From Adineta steineri (lineage: Eukaryota; Rotifera; Eurotatoria; Adinetida; Adinetidae): a DNA stretch of 64,000 nucleotides. Of this stretch, positions 1 through 10,595 are shown in pieces. A program made the translations under genes and the position numbers. The stretch is taken from the NCBI GenBank assembly GCA_905250115.1, contig CAJNOI010000096.1:186001-250000 (forward strand), read 5' to 3'. The stretch's first letter is position 1. Each line of letters begins with the position of its first letter. Under the pieces are notes generated by a model. It did no database searches. It was not told the DNA's origin and was given only the letters and a program-made list of their open reading frames with translations.

Positions 1-40
1 TTCTTTTCTTAAAAATGAATCTATATTTGAAATAATTTAG

Positions 41-400
41 TTTAAATCTCATTATGATTGGTTTCCTCAATTGGATCTTTTAAAAAGTGGTGGTCAAAGA
101 ATTTCAACATTTTTTAGTTATCTTCAATCAAATTGTTCATTAGGTGAAACGGAATTTCTTGATATTCAATTTAATGAAAAATTACATAAACGATTTTGTG
201 ATATTTTAATTTGTGATGAAAAATCAATTTATTCTGGTATTAGATTTCGTCCAATACCTGGAAATACTATTTTTTGGTTTAATATTGATGAACAAGGACA
301 AGTCGAATATTTAACTTATCATGCTGGTCGTCCACCAAGTCAAAATGGACACAAAATTGGATTAAATACTTGGATACGTCAAAACAGATTTTCTATTTAA
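41..400 (+). CDS. 2OG-Fe(II) oxygenase / prolyl 4-hydroxylase-like protein, last exon (5' part outside the window)
   Basis: This is the terminal exon of an iron- and 2-oxoglutarate-dependent oxygenase of the prolyl 4-hydroxylase alpha-subunit type. A consensus acceptor (ttttag) precedes it at 35-40 and the frame ends in TAA at 398-400. The exon opens with FKSHYDWFP, which supplies the H-x-D iron ligands. It continues with GGQRISTFFSYLQ, then GETEF, RPIPGN and FWFNID, the second iron-binding histidine in YHAG, and a lysine in GHKIGLNTW that would bind the 2-oxoglutarate carboxylate. That order is the double-stranded beta-helix core of the family. The upstream exons, including any signal peptide, lie outside the window, so I cannot say whether it acts on collagen-like ER substrates or elsewhere. 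The catalytic residues visible here look intact. Confidence 0.85.
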   Translation, partial: FKSHYDWFPQLDLLKSGGQRISTFFSYLQSNCSLGETEFLDIQFNEKLHKRFCDILICDEKSIYSGIRFRPIPGNTIFWFNIDEQGQVEYLTYHAGRPPSQNGHKIGLNTWIRQNRFSI

Positions 401-1190
401 ATAATTTTCAAAATAATTGATAAAAATGAAGATGAACTAATGATATTTGCTTTTTACATATGTTATTCACATTTACATTTGTACTCTAGTATTTTTCTAC
501 CCTACCAATTCGTTCGATAAATATCCTTTGTCAACAATATAAATGTTACTTAATCTTAGTTTTTCTTCTATTTATCATTCGTTCTTGTTTTGCTTTCGTT
601 TTATTCTCAACATATTTTTCTTATACGATTCAAAATGCAACAAGATAAAAAGAAACGAATATGATGAAATTACATTCTATTCTTTATCGTATGACCTACT
701 ATTTATAAGTTATTTCGTAATATTCTCATGTTATTTTTCACTTGTTTATAAGCTCTTGAAATTTCGATGTAATTTCATATGATGACTCGAACTAGAATAG
801 AAGTTTTACTATAAATACCTAGATATATATATACAATTTATTTTCTTCTTTTCAGTTTCTAACTTCAGACGAAGATATTCAATTGTTATTTCAGTTAAGT
901 TTTACAGTAAGTATATGAAAAGGAGAAATAAATGTTATATCATAGTGAGTATAGTGAGTATTGAGGTAGATGGCTACAGGCGTATTTTATCTTTGACTAT
1001 TATAGAGAATCTTTTATTAATCACATTGCTCAAAATTGGTAACCAATAAACAGACATTTCCTATAAGTAATAGAAAAATAATTTTGTGCTATTTTATTTT
1101 ATCTCTTATTCATTCAATAACATAGAAATTGTCTTCATTTCTTTTGTTATTTTTATTTCCTTTGTGTGATATCATTTTTAAGATAAAAGA
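401..1190. other. Intergenic, no supported gene
   Basis: AT-rich spacer between two same-strand genes. An open frame at 543-782 is Phe/Ser/Leu-rich low-complexity sequence with no family signature, and I treat it as chance. No repeat or RNA gene was recognised. Confidence 0.6.
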
Positions 1191-2156
1191 ATGCCACTTT
1201 TCGAAACAATTCCCATCGATACTGATCAAGTCCGTCAACTCGCTCATGATCATTGGAACGTCGAATTAGGAGAATGTCTCAAAGCTTCACAAAATCACAC
1301 TTTTCTCGCCACGAAAAAAGATACGACAGAACGTTTTGTCGTGCGAGTTACACCCGATCCTGATAATAAACGAACCGACTGTGTTGAATTGGAAGTAACT
1401 CTATTGGAATATCTTTATGAGAATCAATTACCCGTATGTCGAGCTGTTCAAAGTTCCATCACATCATCTCGTTTTGTTCGTAATGATTCATTAATAATCT
1501 GTCTTTTTACATATGCAACTGGTGATCCAATAGTTTTCACAGATTGGATATGGATGACAAATCGAGAGATGGTAGTTGGTCTTGGTCATTGGTTTGCTCG
1601 TTTACATAAATTAACACGTCGTTTCGTTGAGGAACAACCTGTGCTTGCTGGTTATGCTCGTCATTGGACTACACTTCATAGTGGTGTCTTAGCTGGAGTA
1701 GAAGTTGATGAATGTGACAAAAAAACAGCATCAGATCCAAATTACTTTGGAATAATTCATGGTGATGTAAATCCAAGTAATTATTTTTGGGATTCTACTT
1801 TTAAAATGCCATCTATGTTTGATTGGGATCAATTACAACAATCGTGGTTTCTTTACGATTTATCAGCACCAATATGGTGTACTATTATGCTCGAACGAGC
1901 TGGTTCACCGATTGATCGAACAGCAGTACCACAAGCAAACTCAGAACTTTTTACAAAATGGCTTCTTGAAGGATACGAGTCAGATGAAGAAGGTACTATT
2001 GTTGATCGTGAAGCTCTTCATCGAATGGTTATCATTCGTCGAGAATTATACAGTCGATTCTGTCGACAAGCAGTTTTAGAGCTCTCACCTGAACATCCAA
2101 TGGCAGAATTTTGTCAATTTATGACTGATTTTCTTAATAAAGATAAATCGTTGTAG
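1191..2156 (+). CDS. APH-family phosphotransferase (aminoglycoside/homoserine kinase-like), intronless
   Basis: A single uninterrupted frame encodes 321 residues with the aminoglycoside phosphotransferase / choline kinase-like fold. The N-lobe carries a short beta region (FLATKKD, then RFVVRVTPD, which has the expected pattern around the ATP-binding segment). The C-lobe has the Brenner-type catalytic motif HGDVNPSN at residues 190-197 and the metal-binding DWD at 211-213. The length is typical of bacterial APH/HSK2-type small-molecule kinases. The substrate cannot be read from sequence; sugar, amino-alcohol or antibiotic-like compounds are all possible. The gene has no intron, unlike most larger neighbours. 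Its first few hundred bases use more C-ending codons than nearby genes. Both facts fit horizontal acquisition, which is an inference. The ATG at 1191 is the first in the frame. Confidence 0.85.
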   Translation: MPLFETIPIDTDQVRQLAHDHWNVELGECLKASQNHTFLATKKDTTERFVVRVTPDPDNKRTDCVELEVTLLEYLYENQLPVCRAVQSSITSSRFVRNDSLIICLFTYATGDPIVFTDWIWMTNREMVVGLGHWFARLHKLTRRFVEEQPVLAGYARHWTTLHSGVLAGVEVDECDKKTASDPNYFGIIHGDVNPSNYFWDSTFKMPSMFDWDQLQQSWFLYDLSAPIWCTIMLERAGSPIDRTAVPQANSELFTKWLLEGYESDEEGTIVDREALHRMVIIRRELYSRFCRQAVLELSPEHPMAEFCQFMTDFLNKDKSL

Positions 2157-2481
2157 CTCAAAACATCTAATACATTATTTTTCTAAGATAAAATAAAATC
2201 AATATTTCTAATAGAATCAAGGTACTGATATAGATCTGATTGAACTAATAAATAGAAATATATAAGTGACATATCGTGAGAGTGGGTGTAGATGTGGCTA
2301 TGTCCTATTCGTCCCTATACTCACGCAATATATAGGAGAAATATTTTGGTAAAAGATTCATTTGTTTTTGATATATGACGAGGTAATTGAAGTTCTTATT
2401 GCGTTTATTTATCATTCTGTTTAATAAATAGATTTGAAAACAACGAATAGACATTTAAAAAAGAACAAGATTTGTGAATAG
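2157..2481. other. Intergenic between convergent genes
   Basis: AT-rich 3' flanks of the APH-like gene and the DUF3684 gene. An AATAAA-like run (aagataaaataaaatc) near 2186-2200 could serve the upstream gene. A GC-richer stretch at about 2275-2335 contains gtgggtgtagatgtgg; its origin is unclear. Confidence 0.5.
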
Positions 2482-5400
2482 TTATGGAAAATAAAATGTT
2501 GTTATAAATGCATCTTTTGCATCCATAAATCTCACAGAAACTCTTTCAAGACGATTAATAAAATTTAAATCATGATTGGAATCAATGTTATGTGATAGTT
2601 CATGGCAAGTAACCATAAAATAAAAATTAACTATTCGACGAATTACTGGATTTGATGATGATGAAGAATTATTTGCAATTGAAGATTTTAAATCATCCCA
2701 ATAAACTTGTTCAAAATAACGAAGATTAAAAAATAATGATCCACCACTATTAAAAGCAATACGAGCTAAAAACGAAAAAGAAAATAAATTTGAAAGAATA
2801 ATAATAATAATAATGAGATTAGTTCATACCACTATCAATATCACGAAAAAGATGCATTGTTTTAATTGGAATAGAAAAAACTTGTTTGGCAAGTGAACAT
2901 AATAAATAAGCAAGTTGATTTCCTTGATCAATCATTAAATTAGTTAATTGAACATTTTTATCAATATAAAGTGGAATTCCATGAAAAAGATCCGAATGAC
3001 GAATCATATTTGATGATGGAACAAATTCACATGAATTATTTATTTCATTTCTTGAACATTCATTTTGATTAAATTCTTTTTCTGAATAGGGTCGACTTGT
3101 TTTAATCATTTGATTAATATCATCATCATCATCTCTTTTATGTTCTCCAAAATGACTAATACGATTTGTTTCAATATTACTTGAAAGATTTTCAGTTGAA
3201 TTACTTAATGGAATTGTTGGTGTTGGTGATGGTGATGGAAATTGAAGTGGAATAAAATAATCTTTTAAATTTTGAAAAAATCCTCCACGTTGAGATTGAT
3301 CATTTTGTTCATACTGTTGAGATTGTTTACGATTTATTTCTTTTTCTGGTCTTACTTGTTCGTTATGATGTTGTTCAATTGGTTGAGGTATTTTTTCTGG
3401 TTTAGCTATTTGTTTCTGTGGAATATCTGGTTGAGATTGTTGTTGTTGTTGTTGTTGTTGTTGTGAGACTTGTTTTTCAATTTTTTCTTCTACTTTATTT
3501 TGTTGAGTATTTAATAATAATTTAATTTCTATAAAACAAAAAAATAATATTTTTAAAAAATAAAATGTAAAAAAAGTTACGTTGTTGTTCTTGAATTTTT
3601 AATAATCTATCCACAGGAATTCCACGTCTTTTAAGTGTTTCTAATGGTGATGCAAGTTTATCACTAATTGAATGAACTAATGTATCAAGTGGTTTTTTAT
3701 AAACAAATCTCGTTAATTCACTTGATATATCAATATAATCAAGTGTTGAAATATCTTTTTGTATAAATAAAACAACTTGACTTTTATCATGTTCAAGTGC
3801 ACATGAACTACATTCTGTTGACTAAAATAAAATAAATAAAAAGAAATGATTTTACTTGAAATAAGAAAATGATATTTACATTTAATGTTATTGTTTTATT
3901 TTGAAATGTTAATTGACATTGAATTGCTTCAGATTCATAAACTAAAAATTTTTTTCTTAATAATTCAATACGTTTTTCATCAATATTTTCCATTGTTTCA
4001 CCCTAAATTAAATTAAATTAAATTAAATTATAAAGAGAAAAGAAATAAATGAATAGATCATACTCTATTATTAACAAATAACATATCTAAACGATGTATA
4101 ATTAAATCTCGTAATTTTTTACTTCGTTCCGTTGTAAATGTTTTTCCTCTATGTATTAAAGTTCTTTTAACAGATTCTGAAATCCATTTTGATCCAAATT
4201 GTTCATATAATTTGGTTAATTCCGGTTCTTCAGGTGCACATAATGGTCGAAGATCAATTGCACATTGATGATCATCATCTAGATAGATTTCATTTGGTTT
4301 ACCTATTTTAAATATTCTTTCTTTATTTCCATTATCTTTTTCAATAATTTGATAACCAAGACACCATGGTTTATTTATTAAACGAGATCTTAATGGATCA
4401 GAATTAAATTCTCTTGCAACATTTGATACAACAGCTAATTGTTTTAAACAATTTGTATAAATACGTAATTTCGCTGATAAAATTTCATCTGTATTTTGTT
4501 TATTTAAAGCAAAATAATTTGATTGTCGTTCAATTAATAAATTAGCTAAATTTTCAGCTGATGGATAACAAACAACACCAATACTTTTAAGAAATGAATT
4601 TGCTTCATAACCATAATCAATATAATCAATAAGACCACGTATTGCTATATCTTCAATTAAATTATTCTTATCATCATTAGGCGAAGTTTTGTCATTTGTT
4701 GTTAAACCTTTTGAACGAATAAATACTTGACATGGTTTAACATAAGTATTACTTTCTGTTAATGGAATAAATGATATAGTTGATAGTTTTTGAATAAATG
4801 TTCTATTAAGACCATCTAATTTATTTAAATAAGAAAAATAAATGGGAGCAGTTTGAAGATTTAATAGATCATTTCGTTTTTCCATTAATATATCAAATGC
4901 AAATGATATTGGTGGACGATGTTTAACACCAAGTAAACCAATATCAAAATATTGAGAAAAACATTGAATAACATCTGGAAGTAATGATGCACATAATGGA
5001 CCTTCTTCTTTAAAAACATGTTCAGGTGTTGTTAAAATAACTTCTGTTGATCGATTTTTATCAGGTAATGATGATGGTAGAAATGGCGTTTTAATATTGG
5101 AATTTTTCCATGATTTGGAATAATATTCTTGAAAATTTTCTGCAAAAAAAGTAAGTGATTGAGGTAATTTATAATTAACTTTTGTTTTCTTATTATTTGA
5201 ATGTTCTTGATCAATTCGTGATATTAATTTATTTAAATCAGGTACTTCTTTAACACCAAGTTCTTTAAGAAATAAATATTCTTGTGAACGTGGTTCAATA
5301 TCAAACCAATCAATTATTGCTAAATTATTCCATTGAAGACGATTAGCTACGGATGGAAAATGAAGTTCATTAGGCATATATTTACGTTTGATTTCACCAT

Positions 5401-8158
5401 TCGATTCTAATGTTGTTCCTAAACAAAGAAATAATAAGAAATTTAATAAAATATTTCTTAATAAATTGAGTAATTAACCTGTAATACAATGATTATGTTT
5501 TAATGCTTTAAGATCATTTTCACTCATATTTTTTCTTTGTTGTAATAAATCTTGAATAAATATTTGTAATGTTTGAGTATTATTATTATCTTGTGAAGTA
5601 TTTTCTTGATTATTATTATTATTAATTGAATTAGTTAATGTTGGAACATGAATTGTTCTACAACCAATTGATTTAAGAAAATCAAGTGATACAGGGTATT
5701 CAGTTGATTGTTGTTTATTATTTTCAATTTGTGGAATATAAAGTGTTATTATTGGTAAATTTGAAGATAAATTATTTGATTGTATATATGATTCATTAGG
5801 TGTTTTGATTCCTTTTGTTGTTGGAATAGATTTAATATTTGATAAATAACTTTTTATTTGTGTAATTTCATTCTGATTAAATTGTTTTAAATTTGAAGAA
5901 ATAAAATTTAAAATAATAATAAGTGTATCTTCTTGTGTAAGAAGATAATTTTGTTTTTCATTTAAATAAAATTCAATTAAATATTTTATTGAAATTGTTG
6001 TTAAAGTTAAACGTCTTTGTAAATCATCACGTGATATATGTAAAACAATATTTGATGGTAAAACATTTGATGGAAGTGGAAGTAATGGAAGATTTAATGT
6101 ATCAAAATATTCAATATCATTTAATTTGATTATTTTTGATTTGGAATTTAAACGATAATGAATTTTTGAAAGAATTTGTTTTATATAAGATTTTTTATTC
6201 ATATCAATTGTACATAACCAACGAAGTAATTCAATAAATTCATCTAATAATAATATTGATTCATGAATTTTTGTTAGAATTATATGATTATCAATTTCTT
6301 CAATACATTGACGATGTTTTAATATTTTAAAAAAATCATTTTTTCCAATTTCATATGGAATAAGTGGAATAGGAAGAAATTTTTCAATATGTTTAGAATT
6401 TGCTATATAAGCTTCTGTTGATGGAATTAATGATAGATGAGCATCGGATGGTGATCGTCTTACTGGTACAAGAATATCTTTATCGGATGAAAAAAATCCA
6501 TCAACAAGTATTCGACCTAAAATAAATCAATAGAAATGAATTTTTAAAGAGAAGAGAAGAGAAGAAAAGAGAAAAGACAAACCAATATCTTTATTTGGTG
6601 ATGATTCTTGAAATGCATATGGAGAAAGTATTGAATTAAATATTTCAATGGTTTGTTTTTCAATGTGATTAACTGAATCAAGAATTGTTTGATCATAAAT
6701 AAAACGAATAATTTTTCCAATTGATATTAAAAGTTGTTCATTCCATATTGAAATATATGGATCTTGTAAATCAATATTTTCTCGTTCAATTGTTGGAACT
6801 AAATGTGTAAATACATGCATACCAATACCTGTTGTTTGATGTGTTGCTAAACCAATAAATATTTGTCCAAATGGATGAATTTTTCCATCAATTATTTTTA
6901 ATGGAATTAAATTTTTTAATATTTTATTATTTAAATTATTTTCATCAGTTAAAGTTTTCCATTGTTCTTCTTCAAAAATATTATTTGATGGAAATAAAAA
7001 TTGAATATGGATTGTAGATGGTAAATCTTTTTTTAAAACTTTTTGAATTTGTTTATGAAAATCTTTATCAATAATAACATTTGCTTGAACATCAATATGA
7101 TTTAATGTTATTGATGGACCATTTTCAATTGTAAATCTTTGTTCTGTTTGTAGAAATGAATTAAAATGAAGTAAATTATGTTCACCATTGGAATTCATTC
7201 GTTTTGATGCTAAAGATAATTTTGTTGATGGAATTTCTTTTGATGTTTTATTAACTTTAAATATAATAAAACCATTGATTTTTATTATTAATTCATTAAT
7301 ATATTTTGTAAATGAAAGAACTTTTGTAAAATAACTTTTTAATTCAATTAAATCCATTATTGGAACAATTTCATTTGTTATTGTATTTTTTTTCGATTTA
7401 CTTGTTCGATTATTATTTAATTTAGATTTCTTCGATGAATATTCAATCGAAGATTTTGTTTGTAAAATAAATTTATTTTTCATTTTAAGAATAATTGATG
7501 TTTGATTAGATTGTTGTTCATTTGATAATTCTTTTCGAAATGTTGTTAATGATTTACCATTTTGCCAAGCAAAAGCTAAACATTGTTTACCAGATTGAAT
7601 CATTGGTTTTTCTGAATAAGAAAAAACAGAAAAAAATCCAACACCAAATTGTCCAATTGAATCAACATTTGTATTTCCTTCAGCTATTGTTATAACTCGT
7701 TTCCAATCATCTTCATTAAAAATATTTCCATTATTTACTGTACGAATTTCTGTTATTATACAATTATGAAAATTATTTTCATTTATTGACGATGATGATG
7801 ATGGACTTAAATTTTCCGTATTATCTATTGAATTATTCCAATGATTTTTAATTAATTGTCCAATCCCATTTAATATATTAGTTGATTGTCTTGAATTCTC
7901 ATTATTATTTATTGATTCATAAGTTTGAGTTGAACTTGATGGATCACAAGTTATTTCAAGTGTAAATGATGTTGCTTTAGCGTCATCAGAATTTTGAATT
8001 AATTCTCGATAAACAACAAAATCAGATGAATAACGTGCTAACATTTTATCAATTAACATTCGTTGATTTACTTCAACACGATCTTCAACACCTTCATTTA
8101 CTATTTTTAACCATAAGTCTTCAGATTCATCTGACATTTTTAAATTATTTTCACTCAT
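2482..8158 (-). CDS. DUF3684 family protein: HSP90/sacsin-type ATPase N-domain plus C-terminal HExxH motif, 7 exons
   Basis: Exons on the minus strand are 8158-6583, 6516-5479, 5418-4064, 4002-3880, 3821-3581, 3528-2830 and 2765-2482. Together they give one frame of 1771 residues. The N-terminus is a GHKL/HSP90-like ATPase as in sacsin: RELIQNSDDA at 51-60 holds the catalytic Glu and metal-linked Asn, and SIGQFGVGFF at 167-176 is the glycine-rich lid. This architecture and length match the DUF3684 proteins I know mainly from fungi and other microbial eukaryotes. Residues 1300-1660 are low-complexity and Gln/Ser/Pro-rich. The last exon contains VTCHELSHN, a zinc-protease-like HExxH at 1732-1736, which I recall as conserved (CHELAHN) in fungal members. 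The cellular role is unknown; chaperone-like remodelling is a guess. The start is the ATG at 8158 (MSENNLK). Confidence 0.85.
4003..4063 (-). repeat. Intron of the DUF3684 gene with an AAATT pentamer repeat
   Basis: About half of this 61-bp GT-AG intron is a tandem AAATT array (about 4005-4030). Similar pentamer-built introns occur elsewhere in the window, for example the four-TM gene intron near 31775-31803. Confidence 0.7.
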
Positions 8159-10139
8159 TTTATTTTATTCAAAGATCTAAAAGATATTTTCAAATATTTT
8201 CGACAAAATAAAATAAAATAAAATAAAATAAATATTATTTACAAATATTTCTTACGTATATAACTTATATTCACTCATATTTTAAATGTAAAGAAGACTC
8301 CTCATATTTCCACTCATTTTATATATTCACTTCAAACTGATGAGTCATCATTCGGAATAAAAATGCACACGTACACACACACGCACACACATATATATAT
8401 ATATATATGGAGAACAGAAAGAAAAAGAATCGACCAAAGAAAAATCAAGAACATACTCCATTTATTCAGTATCACATGTGTCATTATTCCTTCATAGTCA
8501 AGAAAAGACAAACTCCACAAGGACATTTTTTATATAGAAAAACTAAATAAATCAATTGAAAAGAAAATATCTTATTCAAAGATTTTTATTTCATTGCACT
8601 ATTCTCATCTAATCAAAACATTTCATTTGATTTTATTTTAAAAAATACGGAAGACGTTTTTTAAATATTTTTATTTTTTTGATGAAACATTCTAAATTGG
8701 TAGGAGTCTAGTTAGATTATTTTCAAGATCTTAATTAAGAAATAAATTTTCTTTTATAACTATTGATTATATTTGATAATTAACAAATATTTCATGCATT
8801 TTCCCATCACTTCTCACCCATAAAAACATCAATGACCCAGAAGAAAAATATTTTAACATATTCGATTTTCTGGGAAATTTAATACTGGGAATTTTCTGTA
8901 AAAATATTTTCTTTTTTTCATCAAGAAATTATGATGGTGTCAGGGTCAAAGTACTGTAAATTGATGTTTTTCGTCGAAACAGAATTAGAGTATGAGTGTA
9001 GAAGTGAGTTTAAATAATTATTAAATACACATCCATATCCAACGGATGATGTTATAAATCTTTCGAATGCTAGAATTAATCCTAACAGATCTTTGATAAC
9101 TTCATAGGTCCTAAGATCCGTCAAAGCGATTTGGATCTATTCTAGGATCTATTTTAGGATCCAGGATCTTCTTTTTCCTCTTTGTCCACATCCTGACTCT
9201 ATTAAAATCATCCATACTTCCTCTGATTACGGATGAATTGTTGTGTCGACAAAACTTTTTTCAAGCAACTGCATACTTATCTTGCGGATCTTTGAATATG
9301 GGTATGACTATTATGTTTATTATATTGTTATACACACTTCCATATATTGTAAACTATTGAAGAGAATGAAATACTCGTTAGCACAATTTTAGAATATCTA
9401 TTTTGTTTTTCTAATAAGAATAGATAAACATGAATTTTTCTATTAATTACAAACACAAATTCAATCGATTTTTCTCAAAACAAAATTCATTGGAATAATC
9501 TTCAGAAAATAATAGTATAAGACAAATGAATTTCTTCGAAATAATTCATATTTGCTTAAATAAATAGTGTCAATTTATCTTGATATTATTCAACTTATAT
9601 TTTGAAGATTAAGAAATTTGAAAATATTCAAATAAGATTAATTTTATTTGTTAAAAGAAGAAATATAAATTAAGATTTGTTTATTTTGTTAATAATCTAT
9701 GTGTCTAATATATTGCTTTTAAAATATCAATTATTTATTTCTTTAATAAGTTTATTGGATGTATCTATTAAAAAAGATTATTTTATTTTAGTATTAATAT
9801 ATATTTATAGAAATGTGTCAATCTATCGAGGGATAAAAATATGAATATATATATGAATAATAAAAATCTCTACTATTCATCCCAAAACGAAAAAAACATT
9901 TACTAATGGAGGTTTCATTCTATTAATATTCATTTTAAAGTAAATTCGAAAAAAATCTCTTTAATTTAGATTTGTTGTATAATATTTAAATAATAGAAGT
10001 GAGAAGAAACAGCGTCATCTATATAATAAATGGAAAAGGGTTCTTTCTTTTTTTTATTGGATATATGTATCCTATATATAGAATAGAAAAAGCAGAAAAA
10101 AGAAAATCATTGATTATTGTAAAGAAATCAAAGAGAAGA
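8159..10139. other. Intergenic, divergent promoters of the DUF3684 and SRPBCC genes
   Basis: No supported gene. An AAAAT pentamer array lies just upstream of the DUF3684 start (about 8203-8232). A CA/TA microsatellite follows at 8365-8408. A less AT-rich patch at about 9100-9300, with repeated aggatct-type words, looks like decayed repeat DNA. Open frames at 8332-8526 and 8921-9124 are not convincing. Confidence 0.55.
8365..8408. repeat. CA/TA dinucleotide microsatellite
   Basis: A run of ca repeats with a few interruptions passes directly into (at)n. Confidence 0.9.
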
Positions 10140-10595
10140 ATGCCTCAATACAAATATAAAGTATTTGTAAATGCACGTTTTAATGTTGTTTGGCAGAAAC
10201 TTTTGGATAAAATCAAACATCCTGAAAAATATGTTGAAGGTATTCGAGAAGTTGAAATTTTAGAAGATTCACCTGATCATATAATAAGAGTAATTCGATT
10301 TAATACTGAACATTGGCAAGATATAAAAGAATTAATTGTTGCTGATGAATCAAGTGGAATTATTGTTTATCGTTTAATTGATCATCCTTATTTTGAAGGT
10401 GAAACAGTTAATATTTGTCGAACAACAAATCAAGTTTATCATTCCGAATTAGAATATGAAATTAATTGGAAATTAAAAGATCAAAATCAACATGAATCAT
10501 TACATGAAAATGATCTTGCTGAATCAGCTTTACAATTAGCTGTTAATGAAATGAAAAAAGTTTCAGAAGAAGCAGAATCTGTTTATAATAAATAA
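10140..10595 (+). CDS. SRPBCC-fold protein, DUF1857/AtaL-like, intronless
   Basis: A 151-residue single-exon protein of the SRPBCC (START/Bet v1-like) superfamily. It resembles the DUF1857 group known from bacteria and fungi. The N-terminal strand YKYKVFVNARFNVVWQKLLD, the following HPEKYVEGI, the EVEILED strand and the LIVADESSG / YRLIDHP strands fit the helix-grip fold. A C-terminal helix (ESALQLAVNEMKKVSEEAE) would close the ligand cavity. Members bind hydrophobic ligands or act as polyketide-type cyclases; no catalytic role can be assigned here. I chose the ATG at 10140 because MPQYKYKV matches the domain start. An in-frame ATG at 10065 would add 25 mostly basic residues. A coding-like tail after the fold ends in TAA. 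Confidence 0.75.
   Translation: MPQYKYKVFVNARFNVVWQKLLDKIKHPEKYVEGIREVEILEDSPDHIIRVIRFNTEHWQDIKELIVADESSGIIVYRLIDHPYFEGETVNICRTTNQVYHSELEYEINWKLKDQNQHESLHENDLAESALQLAVNEMKKVSEEAESVYNK

Noticed and set aside
543-782. 79-codon open frame on the plus strand
   Set aside because: Phe/Ser/Tyr-rich sequence typical of chance frames in AT-rich DNA, no domain, no splice context.
8332-8526. Minus-strand frame with an IYIYICVCVCVYVCI run
   Set aside because: It is a translation of the CA/TA microsatellite.
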